Shown here one piece after another: positions 1 to 8,594 of a DNA stretch of 64,000 nucleotides. How positions within the stretch are numbered: the stretch's first letter is position 1; each line of letters opens with the position of its first letter. The notes under the pieces were generated by a model, which did not search any database, had not been told where the DNA came from, and worked only from the letters and a program-made list of their open reading frames with translations. The position numbers and the translations under genes are program-made. The DNA lies in NCBI RefSeq assembly GCF_037688875.1, contig NZ_JAWDIE010000011.1, positions 1 through 64,000 of the forward strand. The letters run 5' to 3'. The stretch comes from Amphibiibacter pelophylacis. GTDB lineage: Bacteria; Pseudomonadota; Gammaproteobacteria; Burkholderiales; Burkholderiaceae_C.

Positions 1-5
1 GGCGG

Positions 6-539
6 ATGCTGCTGGCCGCGCTGCTGATGCTGCCGCTGGTGGCGCTGGCGCAGTTCGTGGTGCTGACGCACGAACAGGCGCGCGTCACCCCGGCGCAGCA
101 GCTGGTGCTGGACGCCGACCTGCGTTTTGAGCTCCCGGCCAAATTCGACCGTGTGCTGCAGGCGGCCGTGCCCCTGGTTTTCATCGCTGAAGCCCAGGTG
201 TACGCCCGGCGCTGGTACTGGCGCGATGAGCGCATTGCCAGCAGCCAGCGCACCTGGAAGCTGCTCTACCAGCCGCTGACCAACACCTGGCGCGTCACCA
301 CCGGAAACGCCAGCGAGAGCTACGCCGACCTCAACAGCGCCCTGATCGCCGTGTCGCGGCTGGAAAACTGGGTGCTGGCCGGCAAGACGCAGCTGGACAA
401 GGCCGACGGCCGGCGTCTTTATGTGGATCTGTCCTACCGCCTGGACACCACGCAGCTGCCGCCACTGCTGCTGCTGGGCTCGGGCAGCGGCACGCGCTGG
501 GATGTGGGCGTGCAGCAGCAGCTGGATGTGGATCCGTGA
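6..539 (+). CDS. DUF4390 family protein, possibly 5'-truncated by the window edge
   Basis: The 177-residue reading frame resembles the DUF4390 proteins that precede ntrY in many Burkholderiales. Its function is not known. The visible N-terminus is a hydrophobic stretch (about residues 2-16, Leu/Ala/Val rich) that looks like a signal peptide or membrane anchor. After it come features typical of the family: an Arg-Trp-Tyr-Trp-rich strand near residue 70 and a Gly/Ser-rich loop near residue 160. Only five bases precede the ATG, so the true start may lie outside the window. The stop codon overlaps the GTG start of the kinase gene (GTGA), so the two are probably translated together. A role tied to the Ntr-like kinase is an inference from this overlap only. 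Confidence 0.75.
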   Translation: MLLAALLMLPLVALAQFVVLTHEQARVTPAQQLVLDADLRFELPAKFDRVLQAAVPLVFIAEAQVYARRWYWRDERIASSQRTWKLLYQPLTNTWRVTTGNASESYADLNSALIAVSRLENWVLAGKTQLDKADGRRLYVDLSYRLDTTQLPPLLLLGSGSGTRWDVGVQQQLDVDP

Positions 540-2902
540 CGCCAGAGCCGCCTGTGCCGCAGGAACTGGACGAGGTGCCCGCCGCTGAAGGCGCCCGGCG
601 CACCCTGACGCGACTGCGCGCCCCGCGCAACTGGCGCACCCTCACCCTGACCCTGGTGGTCACGGCCGTGGTCCTGGTCGGCATCGCCACGATTTTTGCC
701 TTTGTTCTGGCCCTGACGCGCGAGGACGCTTCCTGGGTGGACCAGCATCTGGTCTGGCTGTTTGGCGCCAACATCGCGGCGTCCATCACCCTCCTGGCGG
801 TCATCGTCGGGGCGCTGGTGCGCCTGGGGCGGCGGCTCAAGGCCGGCAAGTTCGGCAGCCGGCTGCTGGTCAAACTGGCATTCCTGCTGGGCCTGGTCGG
901 CGTGCTGCCCGGCGCGCTGGTTTATGCCGTGAGCTACCAGTTTGTCACGCGCAGTTTCGAAGTCTGGTTTGACCAGCGCGTGCAAAGCGCGCTTAACGCA
1001 GGCCTGGCGCTGGGCCGCCTGACGCTGGACACGCTGCAGGCCGATCTCAAATCGCGCACGCTGGCGGGGGCCGACCGCCTGGCGCTGGCGCCCGCCAAAG
1101 TCACCGTGGCCGATCTGGAGCGCCTGCGCGACCAGCTCGGCGCCAGCCGCGTGACCTGGCTGGATGGCCGCGGCCAGGTGCTGCAGTCGGCCGACGTCAG
1201 CGGCCAGCCGCTGCGCCTCGTGCGCGTACCGCCAACGCTGGTGCGCCAGGCGCGGGCAGCGCGCGTCGCCTCCGAATACGATGGCCTGGATATTGCCGGT
1301 GACGTGCCTGCCGAAGGCCCGCCGGATTCGCTCTCGGTCACGCTGCGCGCCCTGGCCTGGGTGCCCGGCAGCAGCCTGTCGCTGCGCACCGACAACGATC
1401 ACTATCTGATGGTCAGCCAGACGGTTCCGCCGACGCTGGCCTGGCAGGCGCTGTCGGTGCAGCAGGCCTACAGCGAATACCAGCAGCGCGCGCTGGGCCG
1501 CGACGGGCTGCGCTCGGCCTACATCGGCACGCTGACGATGGCGCTGGTGCTGGCGCTGTTTGGCGCCTTCCTGCTGGCCTCGGTGCTGGGCAACCAGCTG
1601 CTGACGCCACTTTTGCTGCTGGCCCAGGGCGTGGAGCAGGTGGCGCGCGGCAACCTGCGCAGCCGCCCGACCTTTGCCTCCAACGACGAACTGGGCGGCC
1701 TGACGCGCGCCTTCGCCGAAATGACCGACCAGCTGGCCGATGCGCGCGCGCAGGTGCAGCGCGGCGTCAACCAGATCGTGACCACGCGCACGCGGCTGCA
1801 GACCATCCTGGACAATCTCAGCGCAGGCGTGCTGGTGTTTGACAGCCAGGGGCTGCTGGAAACCGCCAACCCTGGCGCCTCGCGCATCCTGCAGGTCGAT
1901 TTCTACCCGCTGATCGGTCAGCCCCTGCACCGCAGCCCCGAGCTGCGCGGCCTGGCGGTGACGGTGGACGAGCACTTCCAGCGCCTGATCCAGCAGGCGC
2001 CCGGGCAGGCGCAGACGCAGTGGGAAGAGAGCTTTGATTACGTCCACAGCAAGGCCGAACTCAGCCTGACGCTGATGCTGCGCGTGGCCGTGCTGCCGGG
2101 CAACAACCGCCTGCTGGTGTTTGACGACATCAGCCAGATGGTCGCGCACCAGCGCGTACAGGCCTGGGGAGAGGTCGCCAAGCGTCTGGCGCACGAGATC
2201 AAAAACCCGCTCACGCCCATCCAGCTCGCCGCCGAGCGCCTGCAGCGCAAGCTGGACGCCAAACTGGATGAGGCCGACCGTGCGCTGCTGACGCGCTCGG
2301 TCAGCACCATCGTGGCGCAGGTGCAGGCGATGATCCGCCTGGTCAACGAGTTCCGCGATTACGGCCGCCTGCCCAAGGCGCAGCTCAAGGCCGTCAGCCT
2401 GGCTGACGAGATCACCGGCATCCTGCCCCTTTACGGCGGCGCGCTGGAGCGCGGCCTGCTGCACGTCGAGACCGCGCCCGATCTGCCCGCCATCCGCGCC
2501 GACAGCACGCAGCTGCGCCAGGTCATCCACAATCTGGTGCAGAACGCCATGGACGCCGTGGCCGGACAGGACGACGGACAGGTCTGGCTGCGCGCCCTGC
2601 CGCGCCGGGGCGCCGACGGCCGCGTCAGCCACGTCACGCTGCTGGTGCAGGACAACGGCCCGGGTTTTGCGCCGGGGGTGGAAAAGCGCATTTTCGAGCC
2701 CTACGTCACCACCAAAACCAAGGGCACGGGCCTGGGCCTGCCCATGGTGAAGAAAATCGCCGAAGAGCACCATGCCCTGATCAGCGCCTCCAGTCTGGGG
2801 GCCGCTCCTGGGGGAAGCCCTGAACTTGAGGCAAAATCCGCCCATCGTGGGGCGCAGGTGTCGCTATCATTCCCCGTTGATGCTCCCGTTTTGCAGGTGT
2901 AG
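536..2902 (+). CDS. ntrY: NtrY-like membrane sensor histidine kinase
   Basis: This 788-residue sensor kinase should autophosphorylate on His and pass phosphate to the response regulator encoded two bases downstream. Transmembrane helices lie near residues 38-60, 75-97, 110-132 and 327-350, with an extracytoplasmic region between the third and fourth. A HAMP segment follows (about 350-405), then a PAS-like region (about 420-530). The H-box has the motif AHEIKNPLTPI with phospho-acceptor His553. The ATPase domain shows an N-box (HNLVQNAMDAV) and G-boxes (DNGPGF, TKGTGLGLPMV). The start is GTG at 536, overlapping the upstream stop. NtrY family members are linked to nitrogen, redox and envelope responses, but the signal here cannot be read from sequence. 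Assignment to the NtrY family is firm. Confidence 0.93.
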   Translation: MTPEPPVPQELDEVPAAEGARRTLTRLRAPRNWRTLTLTLVVTAVVLVGIATIFAFVLALTREDASWVDQHLVWLFGANIAASITLLAVIVGALVRLGRRLKAGKFGSRLLVKLAFLLGLVGVLPGALVYAVSYQFVTRSFEVWFDQRVQSALNAGLALGRLTLDTLQADLKSRTLAGADRLALAPAKVTVADLERLRDQLGASRVTWLDGRGQVLQSADVSGQPLRLVRVPPTLVRQARAARVASEYDGLDIAGDVPAEGPPDSLSVTLRALAWVPGSSLSLRTDNDHYLMVSQTVPPTLAWQALSVQQAYSEYQQRALGRDGLRSAYIGTLTMALVLALFGAFLLASVLGNQLLTPLLLLAQGVEQVARGNLRSRPTFASNDELGGLTRAFAEMTDQLADARAQVQRGVNQIVTTRTRLQTILDNLSAGVLVFDSQGLLETANPGASRILQVDFYPLIGQPLHRSPELRGLAVTVDEHFQRLIQQAPGQAQTQWEESFDYVHSKAELSLTLMLRVAVLPGNNRLLVFDDISQMVAHQRVQAWGEVAKRLAHEIKNPLTPIQLAAERLQRKLDAKLDEADRALLTRSVSTIVAQVQAMIRLVNEFRDYGRLPKAQLKAVSLADEITGILPLYGGALERGLLHVETAPDLPAIRADSTQLRQVIHNLVQNAMDAVAGQDDGQVWLRALPRRGADGRVSHVTLLVQDNGPGFAPGVEKRIFEPYVTTKTKGTGLGLPMVKKIAEEHHALISASSLGAAPGGSPELEAKSAHRGAQVSLSFPVDAPVLQV

Positions 2903-2904
2903 TT

Positions 2905-3657
2905 ATGGCCAATATTCTTGTCGTCGATGATGAACTGGGCATCCGTGCCCTTCTGCAGGAGATCCTGACCGACGAAGGACACAGCGTCGAGCTGGCCGAG
3001 AACGCCGCCCAGGCGAGGCGCCAGCGTGAGCGCTATCGGCCCGATCTGGTGCTGCTGGACATCTGGATGCCCGATGTTGACGGCGTGACGCTGCTCAAGG
3101 AATGGGGCGCGACCGGCCAGCTGACCATGCCCGTGGTCATGATGAGCGGCCACGGCACCATAGACACCGCCGTCGAGGCGACCAAATTCGGCGCTGCCGC
3201 CTTCCTGGAAAAGCCGATCACGCTGCAAAAGCTGCTGCACTCGGTCGAGCAGGCGCTCACCCGCCCCACCATGCCGCGCGGCCCTTTGATGACCATCGTG
3301 CCCGCACCGGGCGCGCAGCCGGTTGCTCCTGCGCCGGTGGCCGCGCCCTACCCGCCCGCGCTGGGCGGCGGCTTTGCGGACAGCCAGCTCACGGTCGAAT
3401 CGGCCATGACCGGCGGCCTGGGCCTGCCCACGGGCACGCTGGATCTGGGTCCGGCCTCCGAGCAGAGCTTCAACCTGGATCGCCCCCTGCGCGAGGCCCG
3501 CGACCAGTTCGAAAAGAGCTACTTCGAATTCCACCTGGCCAAGGAAAACGGCAGCATGACGCGCATCGCTGAAGCCACGGGCCTCGAGCGCACGCACCTG
3601 TACCGCAAGCTCAAGCAGCTGGGGATCGATCTCAGCCGCAACAAGCGCGGTGCCTGA
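2905..3657 (+). CDS. ntrX: NtrX-like response regulator lacking the AAA+ sigma-54 domain
   Basis: This response regulator is the likely partner of the adjacent NtrY-like kinase. The receiver domain (residues 1-120) has the acidic pair Asp8-Asp9, phospho-acceptor Asp52, Ser81 and Lys103. An Ala/Pro/Gly-rich linker of roughly 60-70 residues follows. The C-terminal 60 residues form a Fis-type helix-turn-helix ending in the TGLERTHLYRKLKQLGI element typical of NtrX. At 250 residues it is far shorter than classical NtrX (about 450). The central AAA+ domain with the GAFTGA loop, needed to activate sigma-54 RNA polymerase, is missing. The reading frame is intact, so this is an architecture and not a recent frameshift. 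It should therefore act by DNA binding alone. The start is the ATG two bases after the kinase stop. Confidence 0.9.
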   Translation: MANILVVDDELGIRALLQEILTDEGHSVELAENAAQARRQRERYRPDLVLLDIWMPDVDGVTLLKEWGATGQLTMPVVMMSGHGTIDTAVEATKFGAAAFLEKPITLQKLLHSVEQALTRPTMPRGPLMTIVPAPGAQPVAPAPVAAPYPPALGGGFADSQLTVESAMTGGLGLPTGTLDLGPASEQSFNLDRPLREARDQFEKSYFEFHLAKENGSMTRIAEATGLERTHLYRKLKQLGIDLSRNKRGA

Positions 3658-3711
3658 GACGGCTTCCCACACGTTTTTTCCAGTCAGCGCAAAAAACAGC
3701 CGATTTTCGGC

Positions 3712-3717
3712 TACAAT
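3712..3717 (+). promoter_or_regulatory. Probable -10 element of the tRNA-Phe promoter
   Basis: TACAAT lies 12 bases before the first tRNA nucleotide, the expected spacing for a sigma-70 start a few bases upstream of the mature 5' end. A small inverted repeat (AGCCGA/TCGGCT, about 3698-3712) sits directly before it. No clear -35 hexamer is visible, so confidence is modest. Confidence 0.45.
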
Positions 3718-3729
3718 GCGCAGCTTCAC

Positions 3730-3805
3730 GGCCAAGTAGCTCAGTCGGTAGAGCAGCGGATTGAAAATCCGCGTGTCGGTGGTTCGATTCCGCCCTTGGC
3801 CACCA
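3730..3805 (+). tRNA. tRNA-Phe (anticodon GAA)
   Basis: A complete 76-nt cloverleaf can be drawn. The acceptor stem GGCCAAG pairs with CTTGGCC. The anticodon stem GCGGA/TCCGC encloses the loop carrying GAA. The T-arm GGTGG/CCGCC encloses TTCGATT. The discriminator is A and the terminal CCA is encoded. A strong intrinsic terminator follows ten bases later, so this is a single-gene transcription unit. Confidence 0.98.
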
Positions 3806-3814
3806 GAACCGAAA

Positions 3815-3846
3815 AACGCCAGCTCAAAAGAGCTGGCGTTTTTTTA
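3815..3846 (+). terminator. Intrinsic terminator after tRNA-Phe
   Basis: An 11-bp perfect stem (AACGCCAGCTC with its complement) closed by an AAAA loop is followed directly by a run of T. An A-run on the 5' side could let it work in both directions. Confidence 0.93.
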
Positions 3847-3943
3847 TGCTGAACCGGGATGGCACGAACCCCGCAGCGGGTCCGTCTGCCCCCGCCTGCG
3901 CCAGACGATAGAATGCTTTCATGCATCGTCTCAAGGAACTCAC

Positions 3944-4285
3944 ATGCGCTGGCTGACCCGCCTGATCTGGATCATTCCCTGCCTGCTGGTGCTGGCGTTT
4001 GGCCTGAAAAACCTGCAGCCCGCCACCGTCTACGGCTTTGGCGGCTCACAGTGGGACACGAGCATGATTTACCTCGTGCTGGTGCTGTTCGTCGCCGGGC
4101 TGATCGTCGGTCTGCTGGCCATGCTGCCGGTCTGGCTGGGCCTGCGCTGGCGTCTGCACCGCGCGAATCTGGACGTGAAGCGCCTGAAGGGCGAACTGGC
4201 CAGCGCGCGCCACAGCTCGGCGCTGGTCAGCCTGAAGCCCAAAGCGGCCGTCGCTGCCGAACAGGACGACCATGCCCGAGCTTGA
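3944..4285 (+). CDS. lapA: LapA (DUF1049) inner-membrane protein
   Basis: This 113-residue protein belongs to the LapA/YciS family, small inner-membrane partners of LapB in lipopolysaccharide assembly control. Two hydrophobic helices are visible (about residues 6-22 and 42-66). A basic, coiled-coil-prone cytoplasmic tail follows (WRLHRANLDVKRLKGEL region). The ATG at 3944 is preceded by AAGGAACTCAC, a good ribosome-binding site. An upstream in-frame extension would run back into the tRNA and terminator, which rules it out. The 3' end overlaps lapB by 14 bases, the usual lapAB arrangement. Confidence 0.92.
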   Translation: MRWLTRLIWIIPCLLVLAFGLKNLQPATVYGFGGSQWDTSMIYLVLVLFVAGLIVGLLAMLPVWLGLRWRLHRANLDVKRLKGELASARHSSALVSLKPKAAVAAEQDDHARA

Positions 4286-5441
4286 TCCCGTCTGGCTGCT
4301 GCTGATCGCGCCGCTGGCCTTTGGCCTGGGGTGGCTGGCCAGCCGCTTTGACCGGCGCCAGCGCGAACACGACCGCAAGGAGCAGCTCCAGCCCTACTAC
4401 CGGGGGCTCTACCTGCTGCTGTCCGACCAGCAGGACAAGGCGATTGACGCCTTCATCACCTCGACGCAGAACGATGTGGACAGCAGCGACCTGCACTTCG
4501 CGCTGGGCAAGCTGCTGCGCAAGCGCGGCGAGTACGAGCGTGCGGTGCGCGTGCACGAGCATCTGCTCGGCCGCCCGCAGCAGGACGCTGCGGACCGCGA
4601 CAAGGCCCAGTTCGAACTGGGGCTGGATTACATGAGCGCGGGGCTGTACGACCGCGCCGAAGCCGCCTTCGAAGCCGCCAGCCACGGCAGCTTCGCCACC
4701 GACGCCCGGCTGGAAGGCCTGGCCCTGAGCGAACGCACCCGCGACTGGCCCCGCGCCAGCCAGATCGCCCAGCAGCTGGAGGACAGCGCGGCCGGATCCT
4801 TCCACCGCCGCATGGCGCACCACGCCTGCGAGCAGGCGCAGGAAGCGCAGGCGCGCGGCGACACCGCACAGCGCCTGGCACAGCTGGAACGCGCTGTGCA
4901 GCTCGCGCCCGACAGCCCGCGCCCGCGCTGGATGCAGGGGGATGCCCTGCGTGACCAGGGCGATCTGGCCGCTGCGCTGGACACCTGGCTGGACCTGCTG
5001 CCGCATCACCCTGAAGCCTTCGCGCTCAAGGCCGTGGACGCGGCGCGCACGGCGCTGGAACTCCATGCCAGCGACCCCGAACGGGGCCTGGCCGAGCGCA
5101 GCCGCCTTTTGCAGACGCTGGAGGCGCAGTACGCCGCCCAGCCCGCTTTCAGCCTGATCGAGGCCTGGAACCTGCTCGACGCCGACTCCGCCGCCGCCAG
5201 CGAGCGCGTGCGCACGCACTTCCTGGCGCACACCGATCCGGCCAGCCTGATGGCCCTGCTGCAGATTCCGCCCGAGACCTGGGTCGCCGACTGCGGCCCG
5301 CTGGTGCGCCGCGAAATCAACCGTCTGGCGCAGAGCCAGCAGCGTCACGGCTGCGTCGCCTGCGGCTTCGAGAGCCAGCGCCATTTCTGGCAATGCCCCG
5401 GCTGCAGCAGCTGGGACAGCATGCCGCTGCAGGCGCCGTGA
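4272..5441 (+). CDS. lapB: LapB tetratricopeptide protein, LPS assembly regulator
   Basis: LapB (YciM) is anchored in the inner membrane. In E. coli it couples LPS synthesis to transport and adapts FtsH for degradation of LpxC. This 389-residue copy has one N-terminal membrane helix (about residues 6-20). A long all-helical region of TPR repeats follows (about 35-330). A C-terminal rubredoxin-type metal-binding knuckle has two CxxC pairs (Cys361/364 and Cys375/378), the hallmark of the family. It overlaps lapA and is probably co-translated with it. Confidence 0.95.
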   Translation: MPELDPVWLLLIAPLAFGLGWLASRFDRRQREHDRKEQLQPYYRGLYLLLSDQQDKAIDAFITSTQNDVDSSDLHFALGKLLRKRGEYERAVRVHEHLLGRPQQDAADRDKAQFELGLDYMSAGLYDRAEAAFEAASHGSFATDARLEGLALSERTRDWPRASQIAQQLEDSAAGSFHRRMAHHACEQAQEAQARGDTAQRLAQLERAVQLAPDSPRPRWMQGDALRDQGDLAAALDTWLDLLPHHPEAFALKAVDAARTALELHASDPERGLAERSRLLQTLEAQYAAQPAFSLIEAWNLLDADSAAASERVRTHFLAHTDPASLMALLQIPPETWVADCGPLVRREINRLAQSQQRHGCVACGFESQRHFWQCPGCSSWDSMPLQAP

Positions 5442-5452
5442 AAGAATCCGCC

Positions 5453-6238
5453 ATGACAGCTCCCCTGCCCCAGCTGCCGCCCGACCGCCCCGAGCTGACC
5501 GATGCGGCTGTGCCCAAAATCCTGTGCATGAAATGGGGGACGAAGTACGGCCCGGAGTATGTCAACCGCCTGCACGCCATGGTGCAGCGCCACACGCGCA
5601 CGCCGCACGCCTTTGTCTGCCTGACCGACGACAGCAGCGGCATCCACCCGGACGTGGTCTGCCTGCCCATTCCGCCACTGGACCTGCCTGCCGGGCTGCC
5701 CGAACGCGGCTGGACCAAGCTGACCACGCTGGGCGAGGTGTGGGGCCTGCGTGGCACCGCGCTCTTCCTGGATGTGGATGTCGTCATCGTCGCCAGCCTG
5801 GACCCGTTTTTCAGCGAGCCGGGGCGTTTTCTCATCATTCACGACTGGAAGCGGCCCTGGCGCATCACCGGCAACTCGTCGGTCTACCGTTTCGAGCTGG
5901 GCGTGCACGGTGCGCTGCTGGACGAATTTCGTCGCAATTTCGCCCAGATCCGGCAGCAGTTCCGCAACGAACAGGCCTGGCTGTCACACGTCATGCAGCG
6001 CGCGGGCCTGCTGCAGTACTGGCCCGCAAAGTGGTGCTGCAGTTTCAAATACCACTGCATTCCGCGCTTTCCGCTCAACCTGTGGCGGGCGCCCACCGTG
6101 CCGCACGAGGCGCGCGTGGTGGTCTTTCACGGCGTCATGAATCCGCCCGACGCTCTGGCCGGGCGCAGCAATGGCAACTGGCGCCGCATCCGACCGGCGC
6201 TGTGGATTGCCCAGCACTGGACCGACAGCCCGCACTGA
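5453..6238 (+). CDS. Glycosyltransferase-like protein with a GT-A type DxD motif
   Basis: The 261-residue protein looks like a retaining GT-A fold glycosyltransferase (GT8-like). The N-terminal strand ILCMKWGTKYGPEYVNRL starts the nucleotide-binding fold. A hydrophobic strand carries Asp107-Val-Asp109 (FLDVDVVIV), a DxD metal/sugar-nucleotide motif. There is no signal peptide. It follows lapB by 11 bases, which suggests co-transcription and a role in envelope glycan synthesis; the acceptor is unknown. ATG 5453 is chosen. GTG 5438 (overlapping the lapB stop) and ATG 5393 (inside lapB) are alternatives. Confidence 0.6.
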   Translation: MTAPLPQLPPDRPELTDAAVPKILCMKWGTKYGPEYVNRLHAMVQRHTRTPHAFVCLTDDSSGIHPDVVCLPIPPLDLPAGLPERGWTKLTTLGEVWGLRGTALFLDVDVVIVASLDPFFSEPGRFLIIHDWKRPWRITGNSSVYRFELGVHGALLDEFRRNFAQIRQQFRNEQAWLSHVMQRAGLLQYWPAKWCCSFKYHCIPRFPLNLWRAPTVPHEARVVVFHGVMNPPDALAGRSNGNWRRIRPALWIAQHWTDSPH

Positions 6239-6264
6239 ACGGCCTTGAAACCGGTCAGTCCGCC

Positions 6265-6290
6265 GGGGGGTTGACCCGGATCAACCGCCC
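6265..6290. terminator. Hairpin between convergent genes, possible terminator
   Basis: A GGTTGA/TCAACC stem extended by G:C pairs (nine pairs, one mismatch) with a six-base loop lies in the 64-bp gap between the convergent glycosyltransferase and hflC genes. There is no T-run on either side, so a terminator role is uncertain. The GACCCGGAT sequence occurs twice here (6273 and 6291). Confidence 0.3.
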
Positions 6291-6302
6291 GACCCGGATG
6301 CT

Positions 6303-7178
6303 TTACTGCGTGCCGCCCGGCGTCTTCATCGCCTGGAAGAAATCGCTGTCCTTGTCCAGCACCATCACATCGGATTTGCTGCGGAAGGCGCTCTGGTAGG
6401 CGTCCAGGCTGCGGTAGAACCTGGCGAAAGACGGGTCCTGACCGAAGGATTTGGCAAAGATCGCATTGGCCTTGGCGTCGCCCTGGCCCATGATTTCCTG
6501 GGCTTCCTTGTAGGCCTGCGCGACGATGACTTCGCGCTGGCGGTCGGCTTCGGCGCGGACGCGCTCGCCCTCGGCCGCGCCTTCTGAGCGCAGCTCATTG
6601 GCCACCTGCTTGCGCTCGGATTCCATGCGGCGGTAGACCGAATCGGTGATGTCGGCGACGAAATCCACGCGCTTGAGGCGCACGTCCTGGATCTCGATGC
6701 CGAAGGAGCCGGTTTCAGCGCGCAGGCGCTTTTCCACGTCCTGCATGATCTGGTTGCGCTGGCTGGCCAGCACCTGACCGACCGTGCGCTTGGTGACTTC
6801 TTCGTTGAACGCGGCCTGCACGATGGGCGACAGGCGCGTCTCCAGGTTGCGGATGTCGGTGCCGTTGTTGCGGATGAACTGGCGCGGATCGCTGATGCGC
6901 CACTTGATCATCCAGTCGATCAGCAGGCTTTTCTTCTCGGCGGTGAAAATGGGGCGCGATTCCGGGCTTTCCAGCGTCTGGATGCGGCGGTCCAGAAAGA
7001 CCACGTTCTGCAGCGGCGCAGGCAGCTTGGTTTTCAGGCCGGGCTCGGTGATCACATCGCGGATCTCGCCCAACGCGTACACCACCGCGACGTTTTTCTG
7101 ATCCAGCACGTACAGCATGTTGGAGCCCAGCAGCAGCGCCAGGCCCACCCCGGCAACGGTCATACCCAATCGGTTCAT
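6303..7178 (-). CDS. hflC: HflC, membrane-bound FtsH regulator (SPFH/prohibitin family)
   Basis: HflC and HflK form a large inner-membrane complex around the FtsH protease and limit its access to substrates. This 291-residue protein has one N-terminal transmembrane helix (about residues 5-25). A periplasmic SPFH/band-7 domain follows (about 25-190, including the VVYALGEIRDVITEPGLK region). A long Glu/Arg/Ala-rich coiled coil follows (about 190-250). The ATG is preceded by AGGAAGCCAACC, a good ribosome-binding site. It lies 21 bases after hflK on the same strand. Confidence 0.96.
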   Translation of the reverse strand: MNRLGMTVAGVGLALLLGSNMLYVLDQKNVAVVYALGEIRDVITEPGLKTKLPAPLQNVVFLDRRIQTLESPESRPIFTAEKKSLLIDWMIKWRISDPRQFIRNNGTDIRNLETRLSPIVQAAFNEEVTKRTVGQVLASQRNQIMQDVEKRLRAETGSFGIEIQDVRLKRVDFVADITDSVYRRMESERKQVANELRSEGAAEGERVRAEADRQREVIVAQAYKEAQEIMGQGDAKANAIFAKSFGQDPSFARFYRSLDAYQSAFRSKSDVMVLDKDSDFFQAMKTPGGTQ

Positions 7179-7199
7179 GGTTGGCTTCCTCGGTCGGCT

Positions 7200-8594
7200 T
7201 CAGCGGGCGCCGCTGCGGGGGGCAGCGTCGTCATCGGGGCGCAGCATCTGGGGCGGCTGGACCTGCGGGGCTGCGGCTGCGGGCGCGGCAGCTGCCGCCG
7301 GGCTGCCCGGCATCGCTGCGGGAGTGGATGCCGCAGCGCCTGGGGTCGACGTGGCGGCACGCGCTGCGGCATTGGCCTCGGCCTGGTTCTGCGCCAGGAT
7401 CTTGTCCAGCGGCAGGTAAAGCAGGTTGGAGCCGGACTTGCTGTCCACCATCACCTTGGTGACGTTGCTGTACACCGTGCGCATGGCGTCGGTGTACATG
7501 CGGTCGCGGGTCACGCGGGGGGCTTTTTTGTACTCGTCCAGCACCGCGGTGAAGCGCGAGCTGTCGCCTTCCGCCTGCGCCACCACACGGCTGGCGTAGC
7601 CGGAGGCTTCTTCCTTCAGACGGGCGGCCGTGCCCTGGGCACGCGGAATCACGTCACTGGCATAGGCCATGCCTTCGTTTTTCAGGCGGTCTCGGTCGGC
7701 CCCGGCCTTGACGGCGTCGTTGAACGCGGCCTGCACCTGGCGGGGCACCTGCACATTCTGCACGTTGACGTTGGTGATCAGGATGCCGGCCTTCAGACGG
7801 TTGAGCTGGTCCTGCACCGATTTAACGAGGCCCGCCGCAATGGCGTCGCGCTCTTCGTACAGCACCGAATCGACCTTGCTGCGCCCGACGATCTCGCGCA
7901 CCGCCGATTCGGCGGCCTGCACGACGGCGCCGTCGGCATCGCGGTTGTTGTAGATGTATTCGCGCGCATCGCTCAGGCGGTACTGCACCGTGAAGCGAAT
8001 GTCGACGATGTTTTCGTCCATGGTCAGCATGGACGAATCCTCCAGCCCCGTGGACTGCATCACCTGCTGGCGGCCGATCTCGACCGAGCGCAGCTGGGTG
8101 AAGGGCACGATCTCGCGGCGCTGCACCGGCCAAGGCAGGATCCAGTTCAGGCCCGCGCCCACCGTCTTGCTGTACTGGCCAAAGGTGGTGACCACTGCGC
8201 GCGACCCTTCCTGCACAATAAAGAGGCCGCTGGCCAGCCACAGCAGCACCGCCGCCAGCACCACGATCACGCCGATGCGCCCCGCCATGCGGGCGTCGGG
8301 CATGGGCATGCCGCCGCCGGAGGTCCCCCCGCCCTGACCGCCGCCGCCCCCGCCAGAGCCGGAATCATCTGGCTCAGGGCGCTGGGGCTGGGCCCGGCCA
8401 CCGCCGGTTTTCTTGCCCGACATCAGGTCGCTGAGCTTGCGGTTGAAGTCTTTCCACAGCTCGTCCAGATCGGGAGGGCCGTCATTTTTGCCCTTGTTCC
8501 AGACCAGCCAGCGCCGCCAGCCGCCGCGGCGGTTCGACGCGCCGGATGTGGCATCGGACTCGGAGGGGGTTCGGAATACGCGAAGCTTGCTCAA
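7200..8594 (-). CDS. hflK: HflK, membrane-bound FtsH regulator
   Basis: This is the partner of HflC, 464 residues. The cytoplasmic N-terminus is Gly-rich (about residues 75-95, runs of Gly with Gln/Ser), as in other HflK proteins. One transmembrane helix spans about 107-128. The SPFH domain starts around 130 (FIVQEGSRAVVTTFGQY) and is followed by a coiled coil. The C-terminus (about 410-464) is an Ala/Pro-rich tail. The start codon appears to be TTG at 8594, whose TTGA overlaps the hflX stop; no better ATG exists before the Gly-rich region. The overlap implies translational coupling with hflX. Confidence 0.95.
   Translation of the reverse strand: MSKLRVFRTPSESDATSGASNRRGGWRRWLVWNKGKNDGPPDLDELWKDFNRKLSDLMSGKKTGGGRAQPQRPEPDDSGSGGGGGGQGGGTSGGGMPMPDARMAGRIGVIVVLAAVLLWLASGLFIVQEGSRAVVTTFGQYSKTVGAGLNWILPWPVQRREIVPFTQLRSVEIGRQQVMQSTGLEDSSMLTMDENIVDIRFTVQYRLSDAREYIYNNRDADGAVVQAAESAVREIVGRSKVDSVLYEERDAIAAGLVKSVQDQLNRLKAGILITNVNVQNVQVPRQVQAAFNDAVKAGADRDRLKNEGMAYASDVIPRAQGTAARLKEEASGYASRVVAQAEGDSSRFTAVLDEYKKAPRVTRDRMYTDAMRTVYSNVTKVMVDSKSGSNLLYLPLDKILAQNQAEANAAARAATSTPGAAASTPAAMPGSPAAAAAPAAAAPQVQPPQMLRPDDDAAPRSGAR

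Noticed and set aside
434..2845. Long minus-strand open frame opposite ntrY
   Set aside because: It overlaps a complete histidine kinase and encodes a Gln/Ala/Arg-rich low-complexity sequence, typical of the antisense strand of high-GC genes. The same reasoning applies to frames opposite uvrA (17180-20482) and the adhesin (25232-27418).
5507..6300. Frame-shifted alternative ORF over the glycosyltransferase
   Set aside because: It is Arg/Ala/Pro-rich with no recognisable fold, whereas the chosen frame has DxD and GT-A strand motifs.
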